Positions 13,879-20,346 of a stretch of DNA of 30,788 nt are shown here, piece by piece. Made by a program: the position numbers and the translations under genes. The notes under the pieces were generated by a model. That model did not search any database, was not told the DNA's origin, and saw nothing but the letters and a program-made list of their open reading frames with translations. Source of the stretch: a virus; IMG/VR virus record IMGVR_UViG_3300025853_000412, positions 1-30,788 of that record; one strand, given 5' to 3'. Numbering within the stretch: the stretch's first letter is position 1; each line of letters begins with the position of its first letter.

Positions 13879-14080
13879 CGACAAGCTAATCCCAGTGGAC
13901 GAGTACCCTGATTTAGAGGACTTGTTCCACACCATCGCCATGATCACTAAGTTGTTGACCACATGGCATTTCGTGTCAGACGAGAAGCTAACTGATGCCA
14001 AGCTGCTACTGATGCACGAGTCATTAGAAAACTGCAAGAAGAAACTCGAAGCACTGATACCTGAGGGGCATCAACGATGA
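13871..14080 (+). CDS. Small early protein, unknown
   Basis: A 69-residue acidic, helical protein (DLEDLFHTIAMITKLLTTWHF, then LLMHESLENCKKKLEALIPEG). It overlaps the preceding gene by eight bases and the HTH gene after it by four. No motif recognised. Genomic coupling supports translation. Confidence 0.55.
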   Translation: MNNDKLIPVDEYPDLEDLFHTIAMITKLLTTWHFVSDEKLTDAKLLLMHESLENCKKKLEALIPEGHQR

Positions 14081-14331
14081 CCGATGATATTAATAACAGA
14101 AAACGCGATGCTAGCATCTTGCATGATTATGAAAGCGGTATGACTTATACGGATGTTGGAAAACTGTATGGGCTAAGCCGTTCTCGTGTTCAAGCTATTG
14201 TGTACAAGCAAAAGTATAGACCAGTCAATTTTATGGGTCGTGAGAAAGACAATGATTATGTTGGCATAGCAATAAGAAACTGGCTTAAAGAAACGAGAAG
14301 CGAGTGGATAGAAAAAAAGGAGCAGAAATGA
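14077..14331 (+). CDS. HTH DNA-binding protein
   Basis: An 84-residue protein with a helix-turn-helix of the sigma-region-4 or resolvase kind at about residues 15-45: ILHDYESGMTYTDVGKLYGLSRSRVQAIVYK. The SRSRVQ recognition helix is clear. The C-terminal half is unassigned. It lies before the recombination genes and may control the rightward operon. Its stop overlaps the next start (ATGA). Confidence 0.65.
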   Translation: MTDDINNRKRDASILHDYESGMTYTDVGKLYGLSRSRVQAIVYKQKYRPVNFMGREKDNDYVGIAIRNWLKETRSEWIEKKEQK

Positions 14332-14927
14332 GCTTTGAAAAGAAAGTCTGGGAAGAGATGTCACACCTTAATGTGAATGACAAGACTTCCAAGAAAATGA
14401 ATTTGACTTACCTCTCATGGAGCGACTGCTGGGCAACCCTAGCGGATTACTACCCTGAGTCTAACTATGAGTTTGGTGAGCCAATTTACTACCGAGATGA
14501 AACCGTTGAGGTGTCATGTGTAGTAACCGTTAAGGAAGGTGAACACTCATTCAGCAGAAGTATGTATCTGCCTGTAATGGATCACCGTAATAACTCAGTA
14601 GTCAATCCCACTAGCCGTCAGATCAGTGACGCTAGGCAACGATGCCTGGTTAAAGCAGTAGCAGTTGCAACGGGACTTGGCCTTTACATTTATCGTGGCG
14701 AAGACTTGCCTTCAGAGGACAAGCCTAAGCGCATAAATAAGGAACTGGTACAACAGTATGTTAAAGGATTCGTGGATGCGCTCGACAGTGAGGACGGTTT
14801 GGCCTTACGTCAACTGGGCGATGAGCTTAAAGAAGACGAGGACACTATGGCCGAAGTCTGGAAGCTCTTTAATTCAAAGCAGAAAGCTGCAATCAAATCA
14901 TTAATTCACTCTACAAAAGGAGAATAA
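14328..14927 (+). CDS. Single-strand annealing recombinase, SAK3 / DUF1071 type
   Basis: A 199-residue protein that matches the DUF1071 (SAK3, Rad52-like) pattern: MNLTYLSWSDCWATLADYYP near the N-terminus, a central beta sheet (VEVSCVVTVKEGEHSFSRSMYLPVMD), and SRQISDARQRCLVKAVAVATGLGLYIYRGEDLP, the strongest family signature. These proteins anneal complementary single strands in phage recombination. The following gene encodes an SSB-like protein, the expected partner. I use ATG 14328, preceded by GGAG, rather than a GTG 24 bases upstream. Confidence 0.85.
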   Translation: MSFEKKVWEEMSHLNVNDKTSKKMNLTYLSWSDCWATLADYYPESNYEFGEPIYYRDETVEVSCVVTVKEGEHSFSRSMYLPVMDHRNNSVVNPTSRQISDARQRCLVKAVAVATGLGLYIYRGEDLPSEDKPKRINKELVQQYVKGFVDALDSEDGLALRQLGDELKEDEDTMAEVWKLFNSKQKAAIKSLIHSTKGE

Positions 14928-14929
14928 CT

Positions 14930-15181
14930 ATGCCTTTACAAGAAGGTCAGATCGAATTTGCACTCTGGAAGAATGACCAGAAGGAGCAAGAAACTCACGC
15001 AGACGTTAAAGGTACTGCTAAAGACTCAGATGGTAATGAGTACTGGGTAAACGCTTGGAAGAAAAGTCCTGACGCTAATCCTAATGCTCCCGTTATCAAG
15101 GGTTATCTAACGCCTAAGAAGGATAAGCCACAGGCTGCTCCAGCTAAAGCTAAACAAGCTGACGAGGATATTCCTTGGTGA
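14930..15181 (+). CDS. Small SSB-like protein
   Basis: An 83-residue protein. The N-terminal 60 residues form a small beta-rich domain (IEFALWKNDQKEQETHADVKGTA, then NEYWVNAWKKS), then a disordered Ala/Lys/Pro linker and the C-terminal tip DEDIPW. That tip closely resembles the acidic D-D-D-I-P-F tail by which bacterial SSB recruits partner proteins. A single-stranded DNA-binding role beside the annealing protein is likely. The domain is shorter than a standard OB-fold SSB, so this remains inference. An AGGAG site precedes the ATG. Confidence 0.65.
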   Translation: MPLQEGQIEFALWKNDQKEQETHADVKGTAKDSDGNEYWVNAWKKSPDANPNAPVIKGYLTPKKDKPQAAPAKAKQADEDIPW

Positions 15182-15360
15182 GTGGTAAGTTAAGCGACGA
15201 TGATGTTCGCTTAATGAGGGCTTTGGACAGGGAACGTCTGAAGCACCGTCAGATAGCGGAATCAATTACTCGGAAAAAAATTGCTGAGAAATTCGGCGTA
15301 AGCCCATCAAGGGTTTATGACATCTGTGAATTCATTTCGTATCGTCATGTCGATGATTAA
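15178..15360 (+). CDS. Small HTH protein
   Basis: A 60-residue basic protein with a helix-turn-helix (RLKHRQIAESITRKKIAEKFGVSPSRVYDICEF); GVSPSRVY is the likely recognition helix. It starts at GTG 15178, overlapping the SSB-like stop in a GTGA. It resembles the HTH protein at 14077 in fold type but not closely in sequence. Confidence 0.55.
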   Translation: MSGKLSDDDVRLMRALDRERLKHRQIAESITRKKIAEKFGVSPSRVYDICEFISYRHVDD

Positions 15361-15529
15361 ACGTGAAAGACTGAAGGGCAGACAGGAAGCGACTAGGCGG
15401 AATGTCTGCCTGACAGATAACGATTACGAAATAGCCAAAGCCTTAGGTCAGGGTAACGCCTCACATGGCATCAAGATGGCTCTCAGATTAATGACCAAAT
15501 TAGACCAAGCTACCTATGAATTATTATGA
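15347..15529 (+). CDS. Small basic protein, possible DNA-binding
   Basis: A 60-residue protein from ATG 15347 (or 15353): MSMIKRERLKGRQEATRRNV, then a helical C-terminus NDYEIAKALGQGNASHGIKMALRLMTK. The pattern ALGQGNASHGIKMAL recalls short phage ribbon-helix-helix or antitoxin-like proteins (G.GNAS.GI..A), a loose resemblance. It overlaps the HTH gene before it and the methylase after it. Confidence 0.5.
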   Translation: MSMIKRERLKGRQEATRRNVCLTDNDYEIAKALGQGNASHGIKMALRLMTKLDQATYELL

Positions 15530-16110
15530 AAGTATTAGTTGCGTGTGAATACTCAGGCAGAGTAAGGGAAGCCTTTAGAAAGTTAGGGCATGACGCTTGG
15601 AGTTGTGACCTAATCCCATCAGACGATGACTCTGAATACCATTACCAGGGCGATGTGTTTGATCTACAGCAACAGCACTGGGACATGATGATAGCGTTCC
15701 CACCCTGTACTCACCTAGCCGTTAGTGGTGCTAAGCATTTTGCCGCTAAAAGAGCAGATGGTAGACAGCAACAGGGTATTGATTTCTTCATGGCCATAGT
15801 GGAGCTAGGGGAGAAGATAGGTAGATACGCTATCGAGAATCCTGTCGGAATTATGTCAACATTGTGGCGAAAGCCTGACCAAATTATTCAGCCCTGGGAG
15901 TATGGTGATCAAGCACAAAAGAAAACCTGCTTGTGGTTACACGATCTTCCATTGTTAGTGCCTACTAACATTGTAGATAAGGGGGAGTTTTATGTATCGC
16001 CTACTGGGAAGAAGCTGCCTAAGTGGTACTCAGATAACAAGAGTCCTAAGGCTAGGAGTATGACGTTCCAGGGGATAGCTAATGCAATGGCCCAACAATG
16101 GGGACGATAG
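15526..16110 (+). CDS. DNA cytosine methyltransferase-like protein
   Basis: A 194-residue protein resembling small phage proteins annotated as C5-cytosine methylases. The N-terminal VACEYSGRVREAFRKLGHDAWSCDL looks like the SAM-binding motif I region, then DMMIAFPPCTHLAVSG gives a PPC motif like the catalytic Cys loop, and IENPVGIMS matches the ENx motif. It is far shorter than a normal C5 methylase and lacks an obvious target-recognition domain, so it may act differently or be a reduced form. It could protect phage DNA from restriction. Last gene of the rightward operon. Confidence 0.65.
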   Translation: MKVLVACEYSGRVREAFRKLGHDAWSCDLIPSDDDSEYHYQGDVFDLQQQHWDMMIAFPPCTHLAVSGAKHFAAKRADGRQQQGIDFFMAIVELGEKIGRYAIENPVGIMSTLWRKPDQIIQPWEYGDQAQKKTCLWLHDLPLLVPTNIVDKGEFYVSPTGKKLPKWYSDNKSPKARSMTFQGIANAMAQQWGR

Positions 16111-16115
16111 TCCCC
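16100..16115. other. GC-rich hairpin at the methylase stop codon
   Basis: GGGGAC, a GATA loop and GTCCCC form a perfect 6-bp stem that includes the methylase stop codon. No T-run follows on either strand, so it is not a standard terminator. It might stabilise the ends of the converging transcripts. Confidence 0.4.
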
Positions 16116-16130
16116 AAAGTGGGTACATTA

Positions 16131-16376
16131 TTAACGGTAGTAGTACGGAGTAGACTCAGAACCAAAGATGTTCTGCATCATACCGTCAGCATCCATATTA
16201 CCTTTAGTGGTAGCTGAACCTGAGAAGCTCATAGTGAAGTTAGCAACACCACGACCCTCTGCATCTACTGTAGCTTTAGACTCAGCAGAACCGTTATGGT
16301 TAGTGTTAGTGTCATCAACGAAAGCAAATGACTGAGCTGAAGCAACAAGAGCTGCTAGTGCGATTAAGTTTTTCAT
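16131..16376 (-). CDS. Exported small protein, sulfur-globule-protein-like
   Basis: An 81-residue protein with a clean signal peptide (MKNLIALAALVASAQSFA, cut after Ala18). The mature part is Asn/Gly/Ser/Thr/Ala-rich with VDAEGRGVANFTMSFSGSATTKGNMDADGM and ends PYYYR. I recall host proteins annotated as sulfur globule family with the same E-G-x-x-x-F-x-M-x-F-S-G motif, but I cannot confirm the match. It is alone on its strand between two operons, with its own promoter. It looks like a moron, a host-type gene carried by the phage. ATG 16376 has a GGAG site. Confidence 0.55.
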   Translation of the reverse strand: MKNLIALAALVASAQSFAFVDDTNTNHNGSAESKATVDAEGRGVANFTMSFSGSATTKGNMDADGMMQNIFGSESTPYYYR

Positions 16377-16401
16377 GTGTATCTCCAATGTGTATACATA
16401 C

Positions 16402-16430
16402 AGTATATTAGAAGATGCTAATTAAGTCAA
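16402..16430 (-). promoter_or_regulatory. Near-consensus promoter of the exported protein gene
   Basis: On the minus strand TTGACT (16425-16430) and TATACT (16402-16407), each five of six, are separated by exactly 17 bases. A start near 16395 gives a short leader. Among the best sigma70-type promoters in the window. Confidence 0.7.
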
Positions 16431-16452
16431 TCATGTTTATAGGAGCTGACAG

Positions 16453-16623
16453 ATGAAATGGATACTGGTCTACATTGCCTTAACAGGTGATCGAGTAGAC
16501 GTTAATAAGATGGCTGCATTCAATTCGATGGATGAATGCTTTGATGCAAGAGAGCAGTTTGTCGAGGTGATTGGCAGACCTATCGTGAACTACCAGGCGG
16601 TTTGCATTATTGACGATCAGTAA
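16453..16623 (+). CDS. Small protein, unknown
   Basis: A 56-residue protein (MKWILVYIALTGDRVDVNKM at the start) with a short hydrophobic N-terminus, then MDECFDAREQFVEVIGRP and a C-terminal CIIDDQ. ATG 16453 follows AGGAG. Short phage and bacterial proteins of the form MKW.LVY…F.SM.EC..AR..F are common, and none has a function known to me. It is divergent from the exported-protein gene and convergent with the late operon. Confidence 0.6.
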   Translation: MKWILVYIALTGDRVDVNKMAAFNSMDECFDAREQFVEVIGRPIVNYQAVCIIDDQ

Positions 16624-16647
16624 AAAAAGACCCCTCGCGTGGAGGGG
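16624..16647 (-). terminator. Late operon terminator
   Basis: On the minus strand CCCCTC, a five-base loop and GAGGGG form a 6-bp GC stem (16631-16647) followed by TCTTTTTTT. It lies about 45 bases past the last late gene, so it is the end of the leftward late transcript. It also shields the plus-strand gene from it. Confidence 0.85.
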
Positions 16648-16689
16648 CCAAAGACCAAAAGCCTAAAAGGAGCAGATCTGAATAGATCG

Positions 16690-16836
16690 CTAGTCCACTT
16701 TACCACCAGTAATACGGATACACAATGGAACAGAATCAAAATGACAATCGCTTTCGTCGCTTGGCTGAGTGCCTAGCCAACCCTTACTGGAGCAGCCGCT
16801 TAGTATCAATACTGATATTGCTAGCATGGTTCTCAT
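16690..16836 (-). CDS. Small lipoprotein, possible o-spanin
   Basis: A 48-residue protein from ATG 16836, overlapping the stop of the membrane protein upstream in an ATGA. It begins MRTMLAISVLILSGCSSKGW: a short hydrophobic signal and a lipobox L-S-G-C, so Cys15 should be lipidated and the remaining 34 residues sit on the outer membrane. Small lipoproteins at the end of late operons are typical outer-membrane spanins (Rz1-like) that finish lysis. No certain inner-membrane spanin partner is seen; the upstream membrane protein is a candidate. The opposite strand has an open frame (16725-16967) that I consider a shadow. Confidence 0.65.
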   Translation of the reverse strand: MRTMLAISVLILSGCSSKGWLGTQPSDESDCHFDSVPLCIRITGGKVD

Positions 16837-17273
16837 TTGCGTTGCATAGCAGCACTACCAAAGTAGAAGCCGACAATGTTAGTGATAGCGTAAGGGAGCC
16901 AATCGGGTGTCACAAACCCATACATCTCTTTGTATTCGGTCACTGTATTGGTGAAGTCGAGAAATAACAACTTGAATCCATTAGTGATTTCTACTGGTAC
17001 AAACGTGGCGTGACCGAGGATTGGAGCAAGGAATACAATACCCAGACCGCCCAGCATTGCAGAGATAACAATAAAACGACGAATCCAAGCTGCATTAGGG
17101 TTCTGCATAGCTCTCGCATTCTGTACACCTTCTTCGATCTGCTCATTACGCTGCATCATCATCTTAAATTGCTCAGCTTTATCCTGCTGGGCTTGACCCC
17201 ATGCTTTCATAACACCACCTAAAACGGTGCTAAAAATCATAGTGACTGCTTCTAATGGTAATCCAAACATCAA
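16833..17273 (-). CDS. Late membrane protein, holin or lysis-associated
   Basis: A 146-residue protein with three hydrophobic stretches: LPLEAVTMIFSTVLGGVMKAW near the N-terminus, a charged helix (QQDKAEQFKMMMQRNEQIEEG), then FIVISAMLGGLGIVFLAPILG, and a C-terminal YAITNIVGFYFGSAA. The layout (membrane helix, soluble coil, two helices) is common in a family found in marine phages beside lysis genes. A holin or inner-membrane lysis role is inference. It overlaps the lipoprotein gene downstream and the phosphoesterase gene upstream. Confidence 0.55.
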   Translation of the reverse strand: MMFGLPLEAVTMIFSTVLGGVMKAWGQAQQDKAEQFKMMMQRNEQIEEGVQNARAMQNPNAAWIRRFIVISAMLGGLGIVFLAPILGHATFVPVEITNGFKLLFLDFTNTVTEYKEMYGFVTPDWLPYAITNIVGFYFGSAAMQRK

Positions 17274-18448
17274 TCTTCTACCTTAAACTTAGGAGTTACG
17301 GTTACTCTGCGATGCTCCCCGTACGCTTTGTGGTACGTTATTGCATGAGCCGCCCGCCAGGAATGATAGCCACCACGAGCAGCATAGGCATCCTTACCCG
17401 CTAGAGTAGGATGACGCTCAACAATAGCGCCACCACCCTCTCCCATCATCTGTTCTGTATGGTGGTAATGTCCCGTATGGATGTAGGTATATTCTGACAT
17501 ACCCCACATCTTTCTGTAACGGGGTTCTGAAGAAAATAATGCTGGCAGACTACCGTTCTTCACCTTGTGTCCATGATGGAATGCCAACATGATGTCCCCG
17601 TGAAGGTGAGCATAGAAAGGGAAGTCAGTGTCATCGACCTCAACCCGCAGATTCTTCTCATAGATTTTCTTGATGGCTTTACGAATCCACATAGAGCCTA
17701 CTAGATCATGGTTGCCCTCACAGACAATCACCTTAACCTGGCTAAACTTAGCTAACATGATCTCAACTGACATCATGATAACGTCTAGCGACATATCGAT
17801 CAGTCGAGAGAAGCGGGTATCAGCATCCAGAACGTGCTTGCTGGTAGGAGTAACAGCATCTAATCCGTCCCAGTGTAGGAAGTCACCCTGTAGATTCAGG
17901 ATACCTACCTCAGAATCCGGTGAGCCATCACACATTTCCTGTACTGCGGCTAGATATTCCTTTACGGCAATGCCAGTATCCCAATCATCTCCTGTCTCCT
18001 TGGAGTAGGCATACATACCCATGTGGAAGTCTGTGATCGTCAGAAGCGTACACAGCTCGCTGTCGTGCTTTTTAACGTTGCAGGCAATCTTAGGAGCAGG
18101 CTTCCATTCAAACGCCTCTAATCGCTCTACAAGGGCGTCTATTCTGGCTTGCTTATCTTCCTGTGATTTGACCCACTGACCTCTGACTTTGCCGTCTTCA
18201 TCATAATAGGTGGATACACCCTTTACATTGAAACCCTCAGGGACAGGATGGGTCATGTCGTGATCAGGGGAGTGTCCCCTTCTTGACGCTGCTCTACGGA
18301 CAGATTTGATTGCCCTGGTGATGTTAGTTCTGTGAACGCCTATGATCTTGCCAGCTTCAGTGGCATTGCATCCACAATCAATATAGGCCTGAATCTTTCT
18401 AGCTTGGCTTTCGTTTGCGTACTTTAGTAGTTCGGTTAGGTTTTCCAC
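17270..18448 (-). CDS. Metallophosphoesterase with N-terminal HTH
   Basis: A 392-residue protein. Residues 1-55 hold a helix-turn-helix (CGCNATEAGKIIGVHRTNITRAI). From about 130 there is a calcineurin-like phosphoesterase core with all metal motifs in order: DFHMG (140-144, D-x-H), GDFLHWDG (188-195), GNHD (245-248), FHHGH, and GHYHH. It should hydrolyse phosphodiesters or phosphomonoesters with two metals. Similar HTH-phosphoesterase proteins occur in marine and other phages with unknown substrate. It sits in the late operon with virion genes, where a DNA-binding phosphatase is unexpected. GTG start at 18448. Confidence 0.8.
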   Translation of the reverse strand: MENLTELLKYANESQARKIQAYIDCGCNATEAGKIIGVHRTNITRAIKSVRRAASRRGHSPDHDMTHPVPEGFNVKGVSTYYDEDGKVRGQWVKSQEDKQARIDALVERLEAFEWKPAPKIACNVKKHDSELCTLLTITDFHMGMYAYSKETGDDWDTGIAVKEYLAAVQEMCDGSPDSEVGILNLQGDFLHWDGLDAVTPTSKHVLDADTRFSRLIDMSLDVIMMSVEIMLAKFSQVKVIVCEGNHDLVGSMWIRKAIKKIYEKNLRVEVDDTDFPFYAHLHGDIMLAFHHGHKVKNGSLPALFSSEPRYRKMWGMSEYTYIHTGHYHHTEQMMGEGGGAIVERHPTLAGKDAYAARGGYHSWRAAHAITYHKAYGEHRRVTVTPKFKVED

Positions 18449-18668
18449 TTGTTAGCTCCACGATCTCCTGCACACATCCCATAGGGAATGTGGTTATGTT
18501 TCCAATGGCGTTACCCGTATCGGATATTGTGAGCTTTGTTTTTGTTTTTCGTAGGATAAATCCGACCGTAAAGAATACTGCTGGCTCGTCTTTTCCTTGC
18601 TCGATTAGTTCATCGTTCCAACCTGACCAGGAGACGATATCGACCCATTTGATCAGGACTGGCTTCAT
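18399..18668 (-). CDS. Small late protein, unknown
   Basis: An 89-residue protein: MKPVLIKWVDIVSWSGWNDE, then AVFFTVGFILRKTKTKLTISDTGNAIGNITTFPMGCVQEIVEL and a basic tail KVRKRKPS. The VKWVDI…W…GFLI….I.I….D…..IP…I..I pattern is one I recall from uncharacterised short phage proteins. It overlaps the phosphoesterase gene by 50 bases and the gene upstream by one. Confidence 0.6.
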   Translation of the reverse strand: MKPVLIKWVDIVSWSGWNDELIEQGKDEPAVFFTVGFILRKTKTKLTISDTGNAIGNITTFPMGCVQEIVELTSGKPNRTTKVRKRKPS

Positions 18669-18820
18669 TAATATTTCTTTTTTTTCATGGCTGTCTTAGC
18701 AGCCTTCTTGAATGCTTTGTCTGTAGGTGCGCCTTTACTACCAGGCTTACGCATCTTCTCGCCTGAGCCTTCTTTAATGCGCTTACGTTTAGCATGTATG
18801 TTTGCGTATAAACCTTTCAT
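18668..18820 (-). CDS. Small basic conserved phage protein
   Basis: A 50-residue, Lys/Arg-rich protein: MKGLYANIHAKRKRIKEGSG, then EKMRKPGSKGAPTDKAFKKAAKTAMKKKKY. I know this form (MKGLYANI..KRKRI..GSGEKMRK.G.KGAP) from many phages, where it is a small protein of unknown function, possibly nucleic-acid-binding. TAATG overlaps on both sides place it firmly in the operon. Confidence 0.8.
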   Translation of the reverse strand: MKGLYANIHAKRKRIKEGSGEKMRKPGSKGAPTDKAFKKAAKTAMKKKKY

Positions 18821-19098
18821 TACCACTTCACCTTGTTTGCCCAAAATGCTGCTGACATCTTACCTTTAGAGATGTTCTTAGCGTGTCTTGCCTTAAAGGA
18901 CTTCTGTCTAGCAGTAGGCTTCTTATCACCCGTTACACCCTGTTGACCAAAGCGAATGGTTTTAACCTTGTCACCCTCTTTAGCCACAACCACATGGCTC
19001 TTGGTAGGATGATTAGGCGTACGCTTAGGCTTGTTATAGCCTGAGACACCAATACGCTTGAGAATGCCAGCGCCCTTTTTGTTCATTTCTTTCGACAT
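18820..19098 (-). CDS. Conserved basic phage protein, unknown function
   Basis: A 92-residue, very basic protein with GAGILKRIGVSGYNKPKRTPNHPTKSHVVVAKEGDKVKTIRFGQQGV spread over its first half and KARHAKNISKGKMSAAFWANKVKW at its end. This pattern is highly conserved in T7-like and marine phages, and beside the 50-residue protein it forms a recurrent pair. No biochemical function is known to me. Charge suggests DNA or RNA contact. Confidence 0.8.
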   Translation of the reverse strand: MSKEMNKKGAGILKRIGVSGYNKPKRTPNHPTKSHVVVAKEGDKVKTIRFGQQGVTGDKKPTARQKSFKARHAKNISKGKMSAAFWANKVKW

Positions 19099-19140
19099 AG
19101 CAACAGAATATACAATAAAAGTTTAAGAAAGTGTTACAAC

Positions 19141-19626
19141 TTATTGATTCTTAATGGCTAACACTAGGACTAGGAGTAGCCCTAATGTAGCAATAGATAA
19201 GACAGTTAGCCCTAAAGCCATTAACAGGTCTTTGACTTTCTGCCTTCTCTCCATCTCAGCATGGACTGTCTTACGTCTTTCTTCACGGATGTCTTTCTCC
19301 ATCCGTAAGAACTCATGCCACCCATTCTCGCCCTGGGTATATTGAATAAGCTGCCGCAACTCGTCTCGCTGTCTCTGAGCAGCCTTCTTTGCAGCGAACA
19401 TATCCATAGCCTGTGCTTGGATACTCTTGCCATTGGATGGGATTAAGCTCTTGAACAGGGAGGGTTTGCGTTTGTCGAGTTCCGCTGCCTTGTCGATATC
19501 CGCTACTGCACCCGCCCACTTGCTCAGTTGGCTCATGCAATCTTCTAGCTCCCTGCCCGCTTCCACTAGGGACTTGAGTCCCTTGAATGCTGCTGAAGCC
19601 GTAGCTACTAAGGTAACTGGGTCCAT
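19141..19626 (-). CDS. Late protein with C-terminal membrane helix
   Basis: A 161-residue protein with Ala/Lys/Glu-rich helices (AAELDKRKPSLF, AQAMDMFAAKKAAQRQRDELRQLI), a long charged helix (RMEKDIREERRKTVHAEMERRQKVKD), and a C-terminal hydrophobic segment MALGLTVLSIATLGLLLVLVLAI. It resembles a family frequent in marine phage late operons. It may be a membrane-anchored lysis or ejection factor. No enzyme motif. The function is unassigned. Confidence 0.55.
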   Translation of the reverse strand: MDPVTLVATASAAFKGLKSLVEAGRELEDCMSQLSKWAGAVADIDKAAELDKRKPSLFKSLIPSNGKSIQAQAMDMFAAKKAAQRQRDELRQLIQYTQGENGWHEFLRMEKDIREERRKTVHAEMERRQKVKDLLMALGLTVLSIATLGLLLVLVLAIKNQ

Positions 19627-19629
19627 CGA

Positions 19630-19842
19630 TCATACCTTCACATAGGCTGTGTTAAGCCATTCTAAGAGCATTTCTTCTGGTACTGCGGTACACCCTTGGA
19701 AAGTCTCTGTTTTGCCTTCAGAGGACTCTACAGGGACGCTCAGGCAGATTTGTGGTACACCATCTGCGGTCATCTTCCACACCCCATTGTTTAGTGCGTA
19801 GATCAGTACCATCTCTGCTACGCTCACTAGCGTTTCATCCAC
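19630..19842 (-). CDS. Small late protein, unknown
   Basis: A 70-residue acidic protein (DETLVSVAEMVLIYALNNGVW … PEEMLLEWLNTAYVKV) with alternating strands and no known motif. Its C-terminal part resembles VTEAMMSEWINNQF in the 96-residue protein at 20046, so the two may share ancestry. It overlaps the gene upstream by 16 bases. Confidence 0.5.
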   Translation of the reverse strand: MDETLVSVAEMVLIYALNNGVWKMTADGVPQICLSVPVESSEGKTETFQGCTAVPEEMLLEWLNTAYVKV

Positions 19843-20030
19843 TCAACGATAGCGATTCCTGCTGCCCATAGACATGAGACCGCAATGGCAATACCACCGG
19901 CAATACCTTTCCACTTAGTCAGTTGATCTTTGACTTCGTGTAGGTCTTTGTGGTTTTCTTCAACCATCTCAATGAGCTTGTCTACCTGCGTCTCTAGCTT
20001 GGCTAATCGTTCTGCTGTTTCAATATCCAT
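19827..20030 (-). CDS. XhlA-like coiled-coil membrane protein
   Basis: A 67-residue protein with an N-terminal coiled coil (MDIETAERLAKLETQVDKLI, then EENHKDLHEVKDQLTKWK), a membrane helix (IAGGIAIAVSCLWAAGIAIV) and a short basic end. This is the layout of XhlA-type haemolysin/holin accessory proteins and of many phage lysis proteins. Its place in the late operon agrees with a lysis role, but no catalytic or pore evidence exists. Confidence 0.6.
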   Translation of the reverse strand: MDIETAERLAKLETQVDKLIEMVEENHKDLHEVKDQLTKWKGIAGGIAIAVSCLWAAGIAIVEWMKR

Positions 20031-20045
20031 GTCTCGTATCCATTA

Positions 20046-20336
20046 TTAAAACGGCAAGCCATGAGCTGCGCTAGGTAGTGAATCAATATTGTCCTGAAGG
20101 TTTGTGCTGATAGCTGTTAATACAGCATCTTCAAACTGATTATTAATCCACTCTGACATCATTGCTTCAGTGACATTTTCAAAATCAACCATATCGTCAG
20201 GCTGATCTTCAAAGCTAACTAAGTAAGGATGAGAGTAAACTGTCTTGCCTTCACTTGTATGTGTGAAACAAAATGACACTGATGTAATGAAACCAGTATC
20301 AGAGTTACGAATTGAATTGAATATAATGGTGTTCAT
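20046..20336 (-). CDS. Small late protein, unknown
   Basis: A 96-residue protein with a beta-rich N-terminus (MNTIIFNSIRNSDTGFITSV, SFCFTHTSEGKTVYSHPYLVSF) and an acidic helix (DDMVDFENVTEAMMSEWINNQFED). It shares the MxxEWxN motif with the 70-residue protein two genes downstream. It lies next to fibre and tail genes, so it may be structural or a fibre chaperone, which is a guess. Confidence 0.5.
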   Translation of the reverse strand: MNTIIFNSIRNSDTGFITSVSFCFTHTSEGKTVYSHPYLVSFEDQPDDMVDFENVTEAMMSEWINNQFEDAVLTAISTNLQDNIDSLPSAAHGLPF

Positions 20337-20346
20337 TGCCTAACCT

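Noticed and set aside
16725-16967. An 80-residue plus-strand frame with a hydrophobic segment
   Set aside because: It lies opposite the membrane protein and the coupled lipoprotein gene, has no good ribosome site, and its hydrophobic part is explained as the antisense of the lipoprotein signal.
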